Assembly: GCF_900185715.1 (NCBI RefSeq)
Contig: NZ_FYAS01000025.1
Coordinates: 62,001 to 126,000, forward strand
Length of the DNA stretch: 64,000 nt
Source of the DNA: Allobosea sp. CS1GBMeth4
GTDB lineage: Bacteria; Pseudomonadota; Alphaproteobacteria; Rhizobiales; Beijerinckiaceae
Direction of reading: 5' to 3'
Made by a program: the position numbers and the translations under genes. Numbering within the stretch: the first letter of the stretch is position 1; every line of letters begins with the position of its first letter. Under the pieces are notes generated by a model, which was not told where the DNA came from, ran no database searches, and saw only the letters and a list, made by a program, of their open reading frames with translations. Shown in pieces: positions 1 to 9,219 of this stretch.

Positions 1-818
1 TGCCAGAACAGCGGCGTGTCGAGCGGCGTTCCGGGCACGAGCTCGCATAGCCGCCCGGCGGCGAGATCCTCCCCGACCAGCAATTCGGGGTTGGCGCACC
101 AGCCCATGCCGAGCAGGCTCGCCTCGACGAAGCCTTGCGTGGAAGGAAGCCAGTGGACCGGATGCTCGGTGCTCTCGCCGAGCGCGACCTGCATCCACTG
201 GCTCTGAAGCCGGTCCTTCTGGTTGAAGATCAGCGAGGGCGCCTCGGCCAGCGCCGCCAGGGTCACGCCACCGGCGAAATGGCGCGCCATGAACTCCGGG
301 CTTGCCGTCGCGCGGTAGCGCAGCGAGCCGAGCGGGATGACCCGGCAGCCCTGGACCGGCTTCGCCAGGGCTGTGACGGCGGCGAGCCCCCGCCCCCGCC
401 TCAGCCATTCGGCCGTGTGCTCCTGATCGTCGACGGCGATGTCGAGCAGATGCGGGCTTCGGTTTGCGAAGGCGGCCACGGCATGCAGGAACCAGGTGCC
501 GAGGCTGTCGGCGTTGGTGGCGACCCGCAGCGTGACGCGCTGCGGCGGCAGGCCGGGTTCCGCGAGCGCAGGCAGGCGCGCCATCAGCTCGCCCTCGAGC
601 AGGCCGACCTGCTCGACATGGCGGCAGAGCCATTCGCCCCGCTCGGTCGCGGTGCAGGGCTGGCCCCTGACGATCAGCACGGCCCCGAGCCGCTCCTCGA
701 GCGCCTTGACGCGCTGCGAGACCGCCGAAGGCGTGACGTTCAGCGCCTGCGCCGCCTTGTCGAAGCTGCCGGTCCGGACCACGAGCGAGACCGCCTGCAG
801 GGCGGGATAGTCGAGCAT
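1..818 (-). CDS. argP: LysR-type regulator ArgP/LysG (3' end outside window)
   Basis: LysR-family activator that in known systems senses lysine and arginine and switches on the adjacent exporter gene. The ATG at 818 opens MLDYPALQAVSLVVRTGSF, followed by the winged-helix segment with AAQALNVTPSAVSQRVKALE at about residues 22-41. The rest is the periplasmic-binding-like effector domain. About 272 codons are present; the family is near 300 residues, so roughly the last 25-30 are cut off by the left edge. It is divergent from the LysE-type exporter at 912, which is the classic argP/argO or lysG/lysE arrangement. Family call is firm; the effector is inferred from the neighbour. Confidence 0.9.
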   Translation of the reverse strand, partial: MLDYPALQAVSLVVRTGSFDKAAQALNVTPSAVSQRVKALEERLGAVLIVRGQPCTATERGEWLCRHVEQVGLLEGELMARLPALAEPGLPPQRVTLRVATNADSLGTWFLHAVAAFANRSPHLLDIAVDDQEHTAEWLRRGRGLAAVTALAKPVQGCRVIPLGSLRYRATASPEFMARHFAGGVTLAALAEAPSLIFNQKDRLQSQWMQVALGESTEHPVHWLPSTQGFVEASLLGMGWCANPELLVGEDLAAGRLCELVPGTPLDTPLFW

Positions 819-911
819 CGCATTAGCTCTACTTAATCGAAATTATGATGTTTAACTACACTAAATAAGCCTCGACAGCTAGGCGGGACAGGCGAAACAG
901 GACCGCCGCTC
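819..911. promoter_or_regulatory. Divergent argP / lysE promoter region
   Basis: This 93-base gap separates the two divergent starts. Its left half (about 823-870) is strikingly AT-rich for this genome, with several TTAA and TTTAA tracts, as expected for back-to-back promoters and a LysR-type binding site. I cannot assign -35/-10 boxes or the exact ArgP site with confidence. Confidence 0.5.
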
Positions 912-1520
912 ATGCCTCTCTCCGTCTATGTCACCGGCTTCACCATGGGTCTCGGCCTGATCGTCGCCATCGGTGCCCAGAACAGCTTCGTGCTGCGGCA
1001 GGGGCTGCGCAACGAGCACGTCTTCGCGATCTGCCTCACCTGCGCGCTGTCGGACGCGGTGCTGATCCTCGCCGGCGTGGTCGGGCTACGCCAGGCGACA
1101 GCGATGCTGCCCGTGCTCGAGCCGGTCCTGCGCTATGGCGGCGCCGCCTTCCTGGCCTGGTACGGCGCGCGCAGCCTGTTCTCGGCCCTGCGCTCCACCG
1201 AGGCGCTCGCGGTCGGCGCCGCCGGCGGCGCGAGCCTCTCGGCCAGCCTGGTCACCTGCGCGGCACTGACCTGGCTCAATCCGCATGTCTATCTCGACAC
1301 GGTGCTGCTGATCGGCAGCGTCGCCAGCCAGTTCCCGGAGCGGGAGCTGGTCTTCGCCGCCGGCGCCATGACCGCCTCGTTCCTGTTCTTCTTCGGGCTC
1401 GGCTATGGCGCGCGCTGGCTGCGCCCCCTTTTCGCCGATCCGAGATCCTGGCGGATCCTCGACGGCGCCGTCGCCGCCACCATGTGGGCGATCGCCTTCA
1501 AGCTGCTCCAGGGCGGCTGA
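912..1520 (+). CDS. LysE/ArgO family amino-acid exporter
   Basis: Inner-membrane exporter of basic amino acids (lysine, arginine) of the LysE superfamily, 202 residues, close to the family length. The N-terminus MPLSVYVTGFTMGLGLIVAI leads into GAQNSFVLRQGLR, the conserved first-helix signature of ArgO/LysE. Five to six hydrophobic segments follow, with the NPHVYLDTVLLIG motif in the centre. It is divergent from argP, which probably activates it when lysine or arginine accumulates. Whether the physiological substrate is arginine or lysine cannot be told from sequence. Confidence 0.9.
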   Translation: MPLSVYVTGFTMGLGLIVAIGAQNSFVLRQGLRNEHVFAICLTCALSDAVLILAGVVGLRQATAMLPVLEPVLRYGGAAFLAWYGARSLFSALRSTEALAVGAAGGASLSASLVTCAALTWLNPHVYLDTVLLIGSVASQFPERELVFAAGAMTASFLFFFGLGYGARWLRPLFADPRSWRILDGAVAATMWAIAFKLLQGG

Positions 1521-1653
1521 ACCGCCCACCCTGTGAACCCTCGACGCCTTTACGAGCGCCGCAGTCGCGCGCCACACGAGCGGCCGCCAGGAATCACTCC
1601 GTCCCTTCAAAGACTTGGCAGCGCCGCTTGAATCAGTTTGCCAGCGCCTTGAA

Positions 1654-4600
1654 TCAATTCGGCAAGGGCGAGCGCGACAGCGGCCGCGGCACCGGCTGGA
1701 TGTCGAGCGGTGGCGGCAATGGCGGCGCTTCGCTGCGCGGCCTGCCATATCCCGGTGGGTCGCCCGGCAGATAGGAGGGCGGCGCTCCCTGCAGGATCAT
1801 CGGCGGAGGCTGTCCTTCGATCGCCGCCTTGATCGCGGCCTGCCTGGCCCGCTCCTCGGCCTCGGCCCTGCGCCGCTCCTCCTCGGCCTTGCGCGCCTCC
1901 TCCTGACGCTTCGCGGCCTCGGCCCTGCGCGTCTCTTCGGCCTGTCTCGCTTCCTCCGCCCGCCGCGCGATCTCGGCTTTGCGTGCCTCCTCGGCGAGCC
2001 GCGCCTCCTCGGCCCGGCGCGCCTCCTCCGCCCGCTTCTCCTCGGCGATGCGCCGCTCTTCCTCGGCCTTCAGGAACTCCTGCAGCTTGCGCTCGTTCTC
2101 GCGCATCTCGCGCTCGGCCCGCAGGCGCCTCGCATGCATCGCCCGCTCGCGCTGGTCCGCCTCGAACGCCTCGACCCGCTCGATCTCGCGCGCCAGCGCC
2201 CGCGCCGCCACCACATTGGAGAGCGCACCGACATCGGTCTCGCGCCGCGGCGCGTCGAGCGGCCCGCGCCAGGCGACGCCGACCTGCGGCAACTGCTCCG
2301 GCCAGCCTTTCGGCGCCGGGCCGAGCGGGCGCAGGTTCAGGCGCAGATCGACCGTCATCGCCCGCCAGTCGACCAGCCCGGTCGCATCGGCCCTGAGCCC
2401 CGCGCGCTCGATGCTGACCGGCGAGACGCGCAACACGCCGGCCGCCTGGGTGAAGGGGATGGTGACGTCGCCGAGCGGCCAGCTCGCCTTCTCCAGCGCC
2501 TCGCCGATCCGGTCCTGCAGCCGCTCGGTCTCGCTCTCGGAGGCGTCGTCACCCGTCGCGGCGATGACCCGGGAGATGGCGGCGGGGTCGAAGCGGGTCA
2601 TGCCGGCTCCCGAGACGCTGATCGAGCCGGCGCCGCCCAGCGCCGCGATCAGGCGCGCCGGGCTCTCGCCCGAGCCGCCGGCCTCGAAGCTGCCCGACAG
2701 CCTGCCGGTCAGCGCGCCTCTGGTCAGCATGGCGAGGTCGAGCCCGGCGAGGCCGAGCCTGCCGGTGATCTGCGCGAGCCCGCCTTCGCGGCGGGCGGAA
2801 AGCCGGCCGCTGACCTCGCCGCCGGCATGGCTGCCGCGGAGGTGATCGAGCACGAGCCCGTCGGGCCCCGCCGCGAGGTCGAAGCGGGCCCGGGACAGCG
2901 CGATCCGGTCGGTCAGCTCGAGCCGGTCGACGCCGAGGGCGAGCCTGATCTCGCCGAGGCCGGCCGGCCCCTGAAAGCGGCTCGGCGACCATTGGCTGCC
3001 GGCGACCGGCTGGGCCTGGCCGAGCACGGCGGACAGCACCGGCTGCAAGGCGAAGGAGGGCAGCTCGAGCCGCCCGCCGATGCCGCCCCCGGCCGAGAAG
3101 GTCACCGTGCCGCGCGCCGTCTTGCCGCCGGCGTTGACGACGAGATCGTCGAGCCGCGCCTCCTCCCCGAAGGCGACCCGCCCATGCGCGTCGAGCACCC
3201 CGTCCGGGACGAGCCGCACCAGCCCCTCCGGCAGGACCTGCCCCGGCCCGTCGGCCTGGACGCTCAGCCGCGCCGCGTCGCCGGCGCCGTCCAGCACCAG
3301 CATCAAGCCTTCCCCGCTGAGCGCTCCGGTCGGCCCGGCCGGCCCGAGCCGAAGCGCCAGCTCGCCGGGGCCGCCGCGGGCCGGGCGCGGCAATCCGAAG
3401 GCGGCGAAGGCGCGGCGCCGGTCGTCCAGCGAAAGCTTCACATCGCCGCGCCACCGGCCGGCCGCGTCCAGCTTGCCATCGAGCGACAGGCGCCCGGCCT
3501 GGGCGGAGCCCTCTGCGGTGGCGCTGGTCTCGCCATTGCGCCCTCGCACCAGCCTGAATCCGGCATCGAGCCCGGCGAGCCCGTCCTCGACCCGGGGCAG
3601 CACGCGCCTGGCGGCATCGGGCAGCAGCGGCCCGGCCAGCGCCGTCAGCGCCGCGAAGCGCGGGGCGCGCACCCGCCCGCTGATCTCGCCGCCGCCCGGC
3701 AGCAGCGCCCCCTCGCCCTCGACCCTGACGCCGCCGAAGCCGTCGATCGCGAGCCGGTTGAGCCGCCATTCCGACCCTTGTCGCGACAGCGCGAGCCGTG
3801 CCGAGCCCGGCGGCGCCGCCAGATAGCGCAGGCCGTTCAGGGTGAGATCGAGCGCGAGGTCGCGCCGGCCGGCGAGCGCGGCCAGGCTGTCGCCCGCCGG
3901 CAAGGTCGCGAGATCGAGCCCGTTCAGCGTCAGCCTGGCGTCGAGGCGGCCCGCCGTGATCGCCCCCGAGCCTTCGAGGCGCGGCCCCGAGCCCGCCCGC
4001 GCGCTCAGGCGCGTGATCGCGAGCCGGTCATGGCTCCAGTCCAGCGTCGCCGTGCCGTCCAGGCTGCGCAGGGCGGCGAAGCTGTCGGCCAGCCCGGACT
4101 CGACGCCCAGCCGCGCCAGCGCCAGCGCCGCCCGGCGCGCATCGGGCGCCCTCGCCTCCACCGTGCCGCGAAAGCCCCGTCCGTCGAGCGCGCCGCGCGC
4201 GTCGAGCACCGCATTGGCGATCCTGACCGTGGCGCCGGCCGCCTCGAGCCGGTCCTGCTCGAGCCTGCCGCGCAGGGAGAACCCGCTGAAATCCTCGCCG
4301 CGCCAGACGATCTGGTCGAGATCGAGCGAAAGCTCGAGCGGGCCGGGCAGCGCCTGCAGGGCGCGCTGATAGCCCGGCCGCTCGGCGAGCGCATCGGTCA
4401 GGGCGTCGGCATCGAGCCGGCGCGCCCTGAGCTGCACGCCGCCGCCGCTGCCCGCCGGGCTGAACCAGCCCTCGCCATCCAGCCGTGCCACGCCGCCGGC
4501 GATCTCGATCACGAGGCCGGTGAAATCGAGGCGGCGGCTGCCGCCCTGCACCCGGCCGGCCAGGCTGACGGCTCCGCCGGGCGCGACCGTGAAGCTGCCG

Positions 4601-5295
4601 TCGAGCCCGGGCTGGAGCCGCCCGTCGGCGCCCCCCAGGACCACCGCGCCGTCGAAGCTGACCTGCACCTGCTCGCCCGTGACCGAGGCCTTGGCCCTCA
4701 GCCGGCCGTCGGGCTCGACGGCGCCGGTCGCGAAGCGGACCGACGCGCCCGCGACCTCGCCCTCGACCCGCCACGGCCCGAGCAGGCTCGCGGCCGAGAC
4801 GTCGACGGACACCGGCGCGAGCGTCTGCGCCGCCTTGCCGGGCTCGCGCCAGGTCACGGCCGCCCGGCGGATGGCGAGGCGATCGATCGCAGCCTCGCCC
4901 GGCGGGCCGGCGCCCCGGCGCGCCGGCAGGGCGACCGCCCCGGACTCGTCGGCGACAAGGGCGAGCGTCAGCCCGTCCGCCTCCGCCTCCGTCAGCCTGA
5001 ACTCGCCGCGCGCCAGCGGCGCCAGCGCCAGCTCGGCCGTCAGGGTCTCGATGGTCGCCGCGCTGGTCTCGCCCTCGCCCGAGCCGAGGCGCACCTGGCC
5101 CAGCGTCAGGCGCGGCGACGGCAGGAGCCGCAGCCCGATCGCGCCGGCGATGCGGGTTTCCAGGCCGAGCGCCGCGCCGATGCGCTGCTCGAACTGGGGC
5201 CTATACTCGCGCCAGTCGACGAAGCCCGGCCCCAGAAGCGCGGCCAGCAACGCCGCGACCAGCAGCCCGGCCAGGAAGGTCAGGGCCTCACGCAC
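1654..5295 (-). CDS. AsmA-family envelope protein with charged helical tail
   Basis: Large AsmA-type protein of 1213 residues. The N-terminus has one membrane anchor (about residues 5-25, ALTFLAGLLVAALLAALLG) followed by the AsmA start region VDWREYRPQFEQRIG. Family members are thought to bridge the inner and outer membranes and to affect lipid transport. The bulk is repetitive beta-rich AsmA sequence. After about residue 1030 comes a roughly 110-residue helix of Arg-Ala-Glu-Glu repeats (RRAEEARKAE type), then a Pro-rich end (PPPMILQGAPPSYLPG). The start is GTG at 5295; no in-frame ATG lies close upstream. The TolA-like tail is unusual for AsmA. The extremely GC-rich strand also leaves long open frames on the opposite strand, which I regard as shadows. 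Confidence 0.85.
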   Translation of the reverse strand: MREALTFLAGLLVAALLAALLGPGFVDWREYRPQFEQRIGAALGLETRIAGAIGLRLLPSPRLTLGQVRLGSGEGETSAATIETLTAELALAPLARGEFRLTEAEADGLTLALVADESGAVALPARRGAGPPGEAAIDRLAIRRAAVTWREPGKAAQTLAPVSVDVSAASLLGPWRVEGEVAGASVRFATGAVEPDGRLRAKASVTGEQVQVSFDGAVVLGGADGRLQPGLDGSFTVAPGGAVSLAGRVQGGSRRLDFTGLVIEIAGGVARLDGEGWFSPAGSGGGVQLRARRLDADALTDALAERPGYQRALQALPGPLELSLDLDQIVWRGEDFSGFSLRGRLEQDRLEAAGATVRIANAVLDARGALDGRGFRGTVEARAPDARRAALALARLGVESGLADSFAALRSLDGTATLDWSHDRLAITRLSARAGSGPRLEGSGAITAGRLDARLTLNGLDLATLPAGDSLAALAGRRDLALDLTLNGLRYLAAPPGSARLALSRQGSEWRLNRLAIDGFGGVRVEGEGALLPGGGEISGRVRAPRFAALTALAGPLLPDAARRVLPRVEDGLAGLDAGFRLVRGRNGETSATAEGSAQAGRLSLDGKLDAAGRWRGDVKLSLDDRRRAFAAFGLPRPARGGPGELALRLGPAGPTGALSGEGLMLVLDGAGDAARLSVQADGPGQVLPEGLVRLVPDGVLDAHGRVAFGEEARLDDLVVNAGGKTARGTVTFSAGGGIGGRLELPSFALQPVLSAVLGQAQPVAGSQWSPSRFQGPAGLGEIRLALGVDRLELTDRIALSRARFDLAAGPDGLVLDHLRGSHAGGEVSGRLSARREGGLAQITGRLGLAGLDLAMLTRGALTGRLSGSFEAGGSGESPARLIAALGGAGSISVSGAGMTRFDPAAISRVIAATGDDASESETERLQDRIGEALEKASWPLGDVTIPFTQAAGVLRVSPVSIERAGLRADATGLVDWRAMTVDLRLNLRPLGPAPKGWPEQLPQVGVAWRGPLDAPRRETDVGALSNVVAARALAREIERVEAFEADQRERAMHARRLRAEREMRENERKLQEFLKAEEERRIAEEKRAEEARRAEEARLAEEARKAEIARRAEEARQAEETRRAEAAKRQEEARKAEEERRRAEAEERARQAAIKAAIEGQPPPMILQGAPPSYLPGDPPGYGRPRSEAPPLPPPLDIQPVPRPLSRSPLPN

Positions 5296-5511
5296 GCTCT
5301 TGCATCAATCCTCGAATGTCGACGGCGCGATCATGCACGCAAGTCGCGGCGGGATCACGACATTCTTGCGGACGAAGCCCGCAAGATCACGATGATTTCG
5401 GATCGATCCGCTCCAGAATCATTTACGCCATCGATTCCGGGACGTTCGGAGCCGGAGTGACGCGCAACCGGCTCCTATTGTTTCCGCATCCCCTCGAAGC
5501 GCCACCGTACG
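5296..5511. other. Gap between asmA and the dehydrogenase gene
   Basis: This 216-base gap between two leftward genes has no convincing ORF. It holds a 7-bp inverted repeat, CTTGCGG (5365-5371) with CCGCAAG (5379-5385), and no U-tract on either side. Two GANTC sites lie near 5410-5450. The asmA promoter is probably here but I cannot define it. Confidence 0.4.
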
Positions 5512-6957
5512 TCACAGGGCGATGATCTTGCCGGGGTTGAGGATGTTCCGCGGGTCGAGCGAGCGCTTGATCAGGCCCATCGTCGCGACCGCCGCCGGAC
5601 TGTGCTCGATCGTGAGATATTTCATCTTCTTCTGGCCGACGCCGTGCTCGCCCGTGCAGGTTCCGCCCATGGCGAGCGCCCGCTTGACCAGCCGGTCGAT
5701 GAAGGCCTCGCAGCGCGCGACCTCGTCCGGATCGGCGAGATCGACCAGCGGCTGCGTATGGAAATTGCCGTCGCCGACATGCCCGACGATCGGCGCGACC
5801 AGACCGGAAGCCTCGATGTCGCGTTTGGTCTCGTCGACGCAATCCGCCAGCCGGGAGATCGGAACGCAGACATCGGTCGCGACCGATTCGGCGCCGGGCC
5901 GGAGCGCGCGCGCCGCCCAGTAGGCGTCATGCCGCGCCTGCCACAGCTTCGAGCGATCTTCCGGCTTGGTCGCCCAGTCGAACGGGCCGCCGCCGAACTC
6001 GGCCGCGATCTCGCCGAAGCGCTCGGCCTGCTCCTTCACGCCCTCCTCCGAGCCGTGGAACTCGACGAACAGCATCGTCGTCTCCGGCAGGCCGAGCCTG
6101 GAATGCAGGTTGACGCCGCGCATCATCACATCGTCGACCAGCTCGATCCGCGCCACCGGCAGGCCGGACTGGATCGTCATGATCGTCGCATCGCACGCGG
6201 CCTTGACCGACGGGAACGGGCAGACGCCGGCCGAGATCGCCTCGGGGATGCCGTGCAGCTTCAGCGTCACCTCGGTGATGATGCCGAGTGTGCCCTCGGA
6301 GCCTACGAGGAGGCGGGTGAGATCGTAGCCGGCCGAGGATTTGCGCGCCCGGCTCGCCGTCTTGACGATCGCCCCGTCGGCCATCACCGCGGTGAGCGAG
6401 ATGACATTGTCCTTCATCGTGCCGTAGCGCACCGCATTGGTGCCGGAAGCGCGCGTCGCCGCCATGCCGCCGAGCGAGGCGTCGGCGCCTGGGTCGATCG
6501 GGAAGAACAGCCCCTGGTCGCGCAGATGCTCGTTCAGCTCCTTGCGCGTGACGCCGGCCTCGACCGTGCAGTCGAGATCCTCCGCATGCACGGCGACGAC
6601 CTGCTTCATCTGGCTCATGTCGATGCAGACGCCGCCATAGGGGGCGTTGACATGGCCCTCCAGCGATGTGCCCGTGCCGAAGGCGATCACCGGAACCCCG
6701 TGCGCGGCGCAGAGTTTCACGATCGAAGCCACCTCCTCGGTACTCTGCGGATACACGACCGCGTCCGGCGGCTGGTTGGGGATCCAGGTCAGGGTGTGAC
6801 CGTGCTGCTGCCGGACCGCGAGGCTGGTGACCAGCCGATTGCCGAACAGCGCCGCCAGTCCCTCGGTGACGGCGGCGATCGCCTGCGGCGATGGCGGCAG
6901 CTCTGCAGCGCAAGCAACGGGGGCCTGAAGCACGGAGGCGGGTGAAGGCATTGTCAT
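5512..6957 (-). CDS. FAD-linked D-lactate / 2-hydroxyacid dehydrogenase
   Basis: GlcD/LDHD-type flavoprotein that oxidises a D-2-hydroxyacid, probably D-lactate, and passes electrons to the respiratory chain. From ATG 6957 it is 481 residues. The FAD-binding PCMH domain shows VIAFGTGTSLEGHV and DPGADASLGGMAATRASGTN. The C-terminal substrate domain shows GHVGDGNFH and GEHGVGQKKMKYL, with RNILNPGKI close to the end. Length and motifs fit single-subunit cytochrome-dependent D-lactate dehydrogenase; glycolate or D-2-hydroxyglutarate remain possible. A further upstream in-frame ATG at 7044 would add a low-complexity leader that overlaps the divergent promoter, so I prefer 6957. Confidence 0.85.
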   Translation of the reverse strand: MTMPSPASVLQAPVACAAELPPSPQAIAAVTEGLAALFGNRLVTSLAVRQQHGHTLTWIPNQPPDAVVYPQSTEEVASIVKLCAAHGVPVIAFGTGTSLEGHVNAPYGGVCIDMSQMKQVVAVHAEDLDCTVEAGVTRKELNEHLRDQGLFFPIDPGADASLGGMAATRASGTNAVRYGTMKDNVISLTAVMADGAIVKTASRARKSSAGYDLTRLLVGSEGTLGIITEVTLKLHGIPEAISAGVCPFPSVKAACDATIMTIQSGLPVARIELVDDVMMRGVNLHSRLGLPETTMLFVEFHGSEEGVKEQAERFGEIAAEFGGGPFDWATKPEDRSKLWQARHDAYWAARALRPGAESVATDVCVPISRLADCVDETKRDIEASGLVAPIVGHVGDGNFHTQPLVDLADPDEVARCEAFIDRLVKRALAMGGTCTGEHGVGQKKMKYLTIEHSPAAVATMGLIKRSLDPRNILNPGKIIAL

Positions 6958-7103
6958 GGCTGGAGAACTTCGCCTAGTCTGGAATGGTTCGGCCTTGGAG
7001 GAGCGGCTTGCGCTTGTTTTCACGCGCCGCGCCCGCGTCGGCAAGAGCCGGCGGCGCAGAGCCGCCTACGCATCGACGACAGACGGAACGAAAGGAGGAG
7101 CCG

Positions 7104-7676
7104 ATGCCGGACGAAATTCGCACGCCCGCCTTGTTCTTCGCTCCCTTCGTCTCGTCCCCGATGCGGATCGAGCCGCAATGGATCGACTATAACGGCCATC
7201 TCAACATGGCCTATTACCATGTCCTGTTCGATCGCGCGGTGGACGAGGTCTTCTCGCTGGTCGGGCTCAACCAGGACTATGTCGAGTCCCGCAAGGCGTC
7301 GTTCTTCGCGGCGGAATGCCATGTGCTGTACAAGCGCGAATTGAACGCGCGTGACCTGGTGCGCGTCACCGCGCAACTGATCGCCTTCGACGACAAGCGC
7401 CTGCATTATTATCTCGAGATGCGCCATGCCAGCGAAGGCTGGCTCGCCGCGAGCTCGGAGAACCTCTCCCTGCATGTCGACATGACGACCCGCAGGGTCA
7501 CGCCCTTCCCGGCCGACATCCTCGCCAACCTCGCGATCATGAAGGCGGCGCATGCGCAGATGCCCCGCCCGGCCACGGTCGGAAGAATGATCGGCATGCC
7601 GCAGAAGAGCACGATCAATCTCGGTTCGCAGGCCGAGGAGCGAGAGACGGAACGGGAGACCGAGACGCGGCACTGA
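7104..7676 (+). CDS. Hot-dog fold acyl-CoA thioesterase
   Basis: A 190-residue thioesterase of the 4-hydroxybenzoyl-CoA thioesterase-like hot-dog family. The conserved stretch IDYNGHLNMAYYHVLFDRA carries the catalytic-type Asp/Asn-Gly-His-Leu-Asn motif of this group. The ATG at 7104 is preceded by a strong ribosome site, AAAGGAGG at 7091-7098, so the longer open frame upstream is not used. Related proteins sit in carnitine/betaine metabolism, but nothing here links it to that pathway. It is divergent from the D-hydroxyacid dehydrogenase. The substrate is unknown. Confidence 0.85.
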   Translation: MPDEIRTPALFFAPFVSSPMRIEPQWIDYNGHLNMAYYHVLFDRAVDEVFSLVGLNQDYVESRKASFFAAECHVLYKRELNARDLVRVTAQLIAFDDKRLHYYLEMRHASEGWLAASSENLSLHVDMTTRRVTPFPADILANLAIMKAAHAQMPRPATVGRMIGMPQKSTINLGSQAEERETERETETRH

Positions 7677-7704
7677 GCGCTGGCAGTCCACGTCCTTTCG
7701 CAGC

Positions 7705-8508
7705 TCAGTCGTCCGAATCCGGGATCTTCAGCAGATGGCCGCAGGCCTTGCAGTGCACGGCGTCGGGCTCGTGGCGCTGCAGGGCGCATTGCGGACAGGA
7801 GAAGGTCACCTTGTGCGGGCGGAACACCGCCTGCGCCAGCCGCACGAACAGCGAGATGCCGACGATCATCACCGCGATCGAGGTCAGCTTGCCGGCGATG
7901 CCCGGCAGGGTGATGTCGCCGAAGCCGGTCGTCGTAACCGTGGTGACGGTGAAGTAGAGCGCCTCGACATAGCCCTCCAGCCCCGGCCGGCTCATGAAGA
8001 AGAAGGTGTAGACGAAGCCGGTGACGACGAAGAGGAAGGTCGTGAGGTTGATCAGCGCGCGCGCCACGTCCTCCCAGTCGCGATAGCGCGTCTGCCGCAA
8101 TTGCGACCAGAGCAAGCCGCGCTGCGACAGCGACCAGAGCCGCAGGATGCGCAGGAAGCCGGAATTCTCCAGCCATTGCGGCGCCAGCAGCGTCGCCAGG
8201 ATGAAGAGGTCGAGCAGCATGGTCGGCTGGCGCAGCAGCCGCAGCATGTTGGAGGAGGCGAGGAAACGCGCCGCGATCTCCGCGGCGACGACGAGGGCGA
8301 CGGCATAGTCGAGCCAGAGGAATTCCGGCCGGTCGCGCAGCATCGGCGTCGCCACGAAGAAGCCGATGATCAGCAGGTCGACGATCAGAGTGGCGAGCTG
8401 GAACCGCAGTGCCGCCGGGGAGCGGCCGTGATAGAGCTGACGCAGCCGGTCGCGCAGCCCGGGATGTCCATTGTTGCTGCTGTCGTCCGGATCGGCGGCC
8501 GCGCTCAT
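7705..8508 (-). CDS. Voltage-gated-type K+ channel with C-terminal zinc ribbon
   Basis: 267-residue six-helix potassium channel of the inner membrane. Hydrophobic helices start near residue 35. A helix with regularly spaced arginines (FLRILRLWSLSQRGLLWSQL, about 118-137) resembles an S4 voltage sensor. The pore filter TTTGFGD is at 192-198, with the last helix at about 207-225. The tail after the pore carries two CxxC pairs (Cys238/241 and Cys253/256: CPQC, CKAC), a small zinc ribbon in place of the usual RCK/TrkA-N regulatory domain. It lies leftward, convergent with the thioesterase gene. Channel call is firm; metal binding is inferred from the cysteine spacing. Confidence 0.85.
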   Translation of the reverse strand: MSAAADPDDSSNNGHPGLRDRLRQLYHGRSPAALRFQLATLIVDLLIIGFFVATPMLRDRPEFLWLDYAVALVVAAEIAARFLASSNMLRLLRQPTMLLDLFILATLLAPQWLENSGFLRILRLWSLSQRGLLWSQLRQTRYRDWEDVARALINLTTFLFVVTGFVYTFFFMSRPGLEGYVEALYFTVTTVTTTGFGDITLPGIAGKLTSIAVMIVGISLFVRLAQAVFRPHKVTFSCPQCALQRHEPDAVHCKACGHLLKIPDSDD

Positions 8509-8553
8509 GCGTTCGACCTTGCAGTGCCGTGGCCGCAGCGTCCAGCCCCGGGC

Positions 8554-9219
8554 TCACTCCGGCCTGACCGCCACCGCCCGCACGGAATAGCCGCCATACA
8601 GCCGCGTTGTGCCGCCGAGCGCTCCGGCCCCGGCGCAGAGATCGCTCACCACCGCCTCGAGATCCTCGCGCGGCGTGACATGGAACAGCGCCAGCCAGTG
8701 GTTCAGCACCACCCTGAATGGGCCGGGCAGATGCGCCTGGTCGCCGAAATCGACGACGTGCAGCGAGCCGCCGGGCGCGACCACACGCAGCGCCTCGGCA
8801 AGCGCCTCGCGCCAGGGCGGGATCATCGAGAGCGCATAGGAGATCACCACCCGCTCGAAGCCGGTTCGGCCGAACAGCGCCAGCGGATCGAAACTGGTCG
8901 CATCGGCCTGCGCCAGAGTGATGCGCTCGGAGAGCCCGGCCCTCGCCACCTGCCGGCGAGCGGTGCGCAGCATCTCCTCCGAGATGTCGAGCCCATAGCA
9001 GCGCGCCTGCGGATAGCGCCTGGCGATCTCGATCAGGTTGCGCCCGGTGCCGCAGCCGATCTCCAGCACCGCGCCGCCGGGCGGCGGCTGCAGACCGGCG
9101 ATCAGCCCGTCGCGGCCGAGCAGGTAGAATTTGCGGGTGACGTCGTAGATGTGCCGCTGGAAACGGTACATCCGGTCCATCAGACCGGCGGCCTCGGACG
9201 GGCCGTGGAGCGCGCTCAC
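8554..9219 (-). CDS. btaB: BtaB: betaine-lipid N-methyltransferase
   Basis: Class I SAM-dependent methyltransferase, 221 residues, with the SAM-binding motif EIGCGTGRN at about residues 53-61 and YGLDISEEML as the acidic-loop region. BtaB methylates the amino group of diacylglyceryl homoserine three times to make the betaine lipid DGTS. The GTG start at 9219 overlaps the TGA of btaA by four bases (GTGA), so the two are translationally coupled. An ATG fourteen codons later (9180) is a weaker alternative. Assignment rests on the methyltransferase motifs plus the coupling to btaA. Confidence 0.9.
   Translation of the reverse strand: MSALHGPSEAAGLMDRMYRFQRHIYDVTRKFYLLGRDGLIAGLQPPPGGAVLEIGCGTGRNLIEIARRYPQARCYGLDISEEMLRTARRQVARAGLSERITLAQADATSFDPLALFGRTGFERVVISYALSMIPPWREALAEALRVVAPGGSLHVVDFGDQAHLPGPFRVVLNHWLALFHVTPREDLEAVVSDLCAGAGALGGTTRLYGGYSVRAVAVRPE

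Noticed and set aside
5365..5385. Inverted repeat CTTGCGG/CCGCAAG as a terminator for the dehydrogenase gene
   Set aside because: The stem is short, 127 bases from the stop codon, and lacks a T-tract.
1615..5460. Open frame of about 1280 codons on the + strand opposite asmA
   Set aside because: It is Arg/Pro/Ala-rich without domains and exactly mirrors the high-GC asmA coding strand, whose leftward product is clearly AsmA-like. It is a shadow frame.
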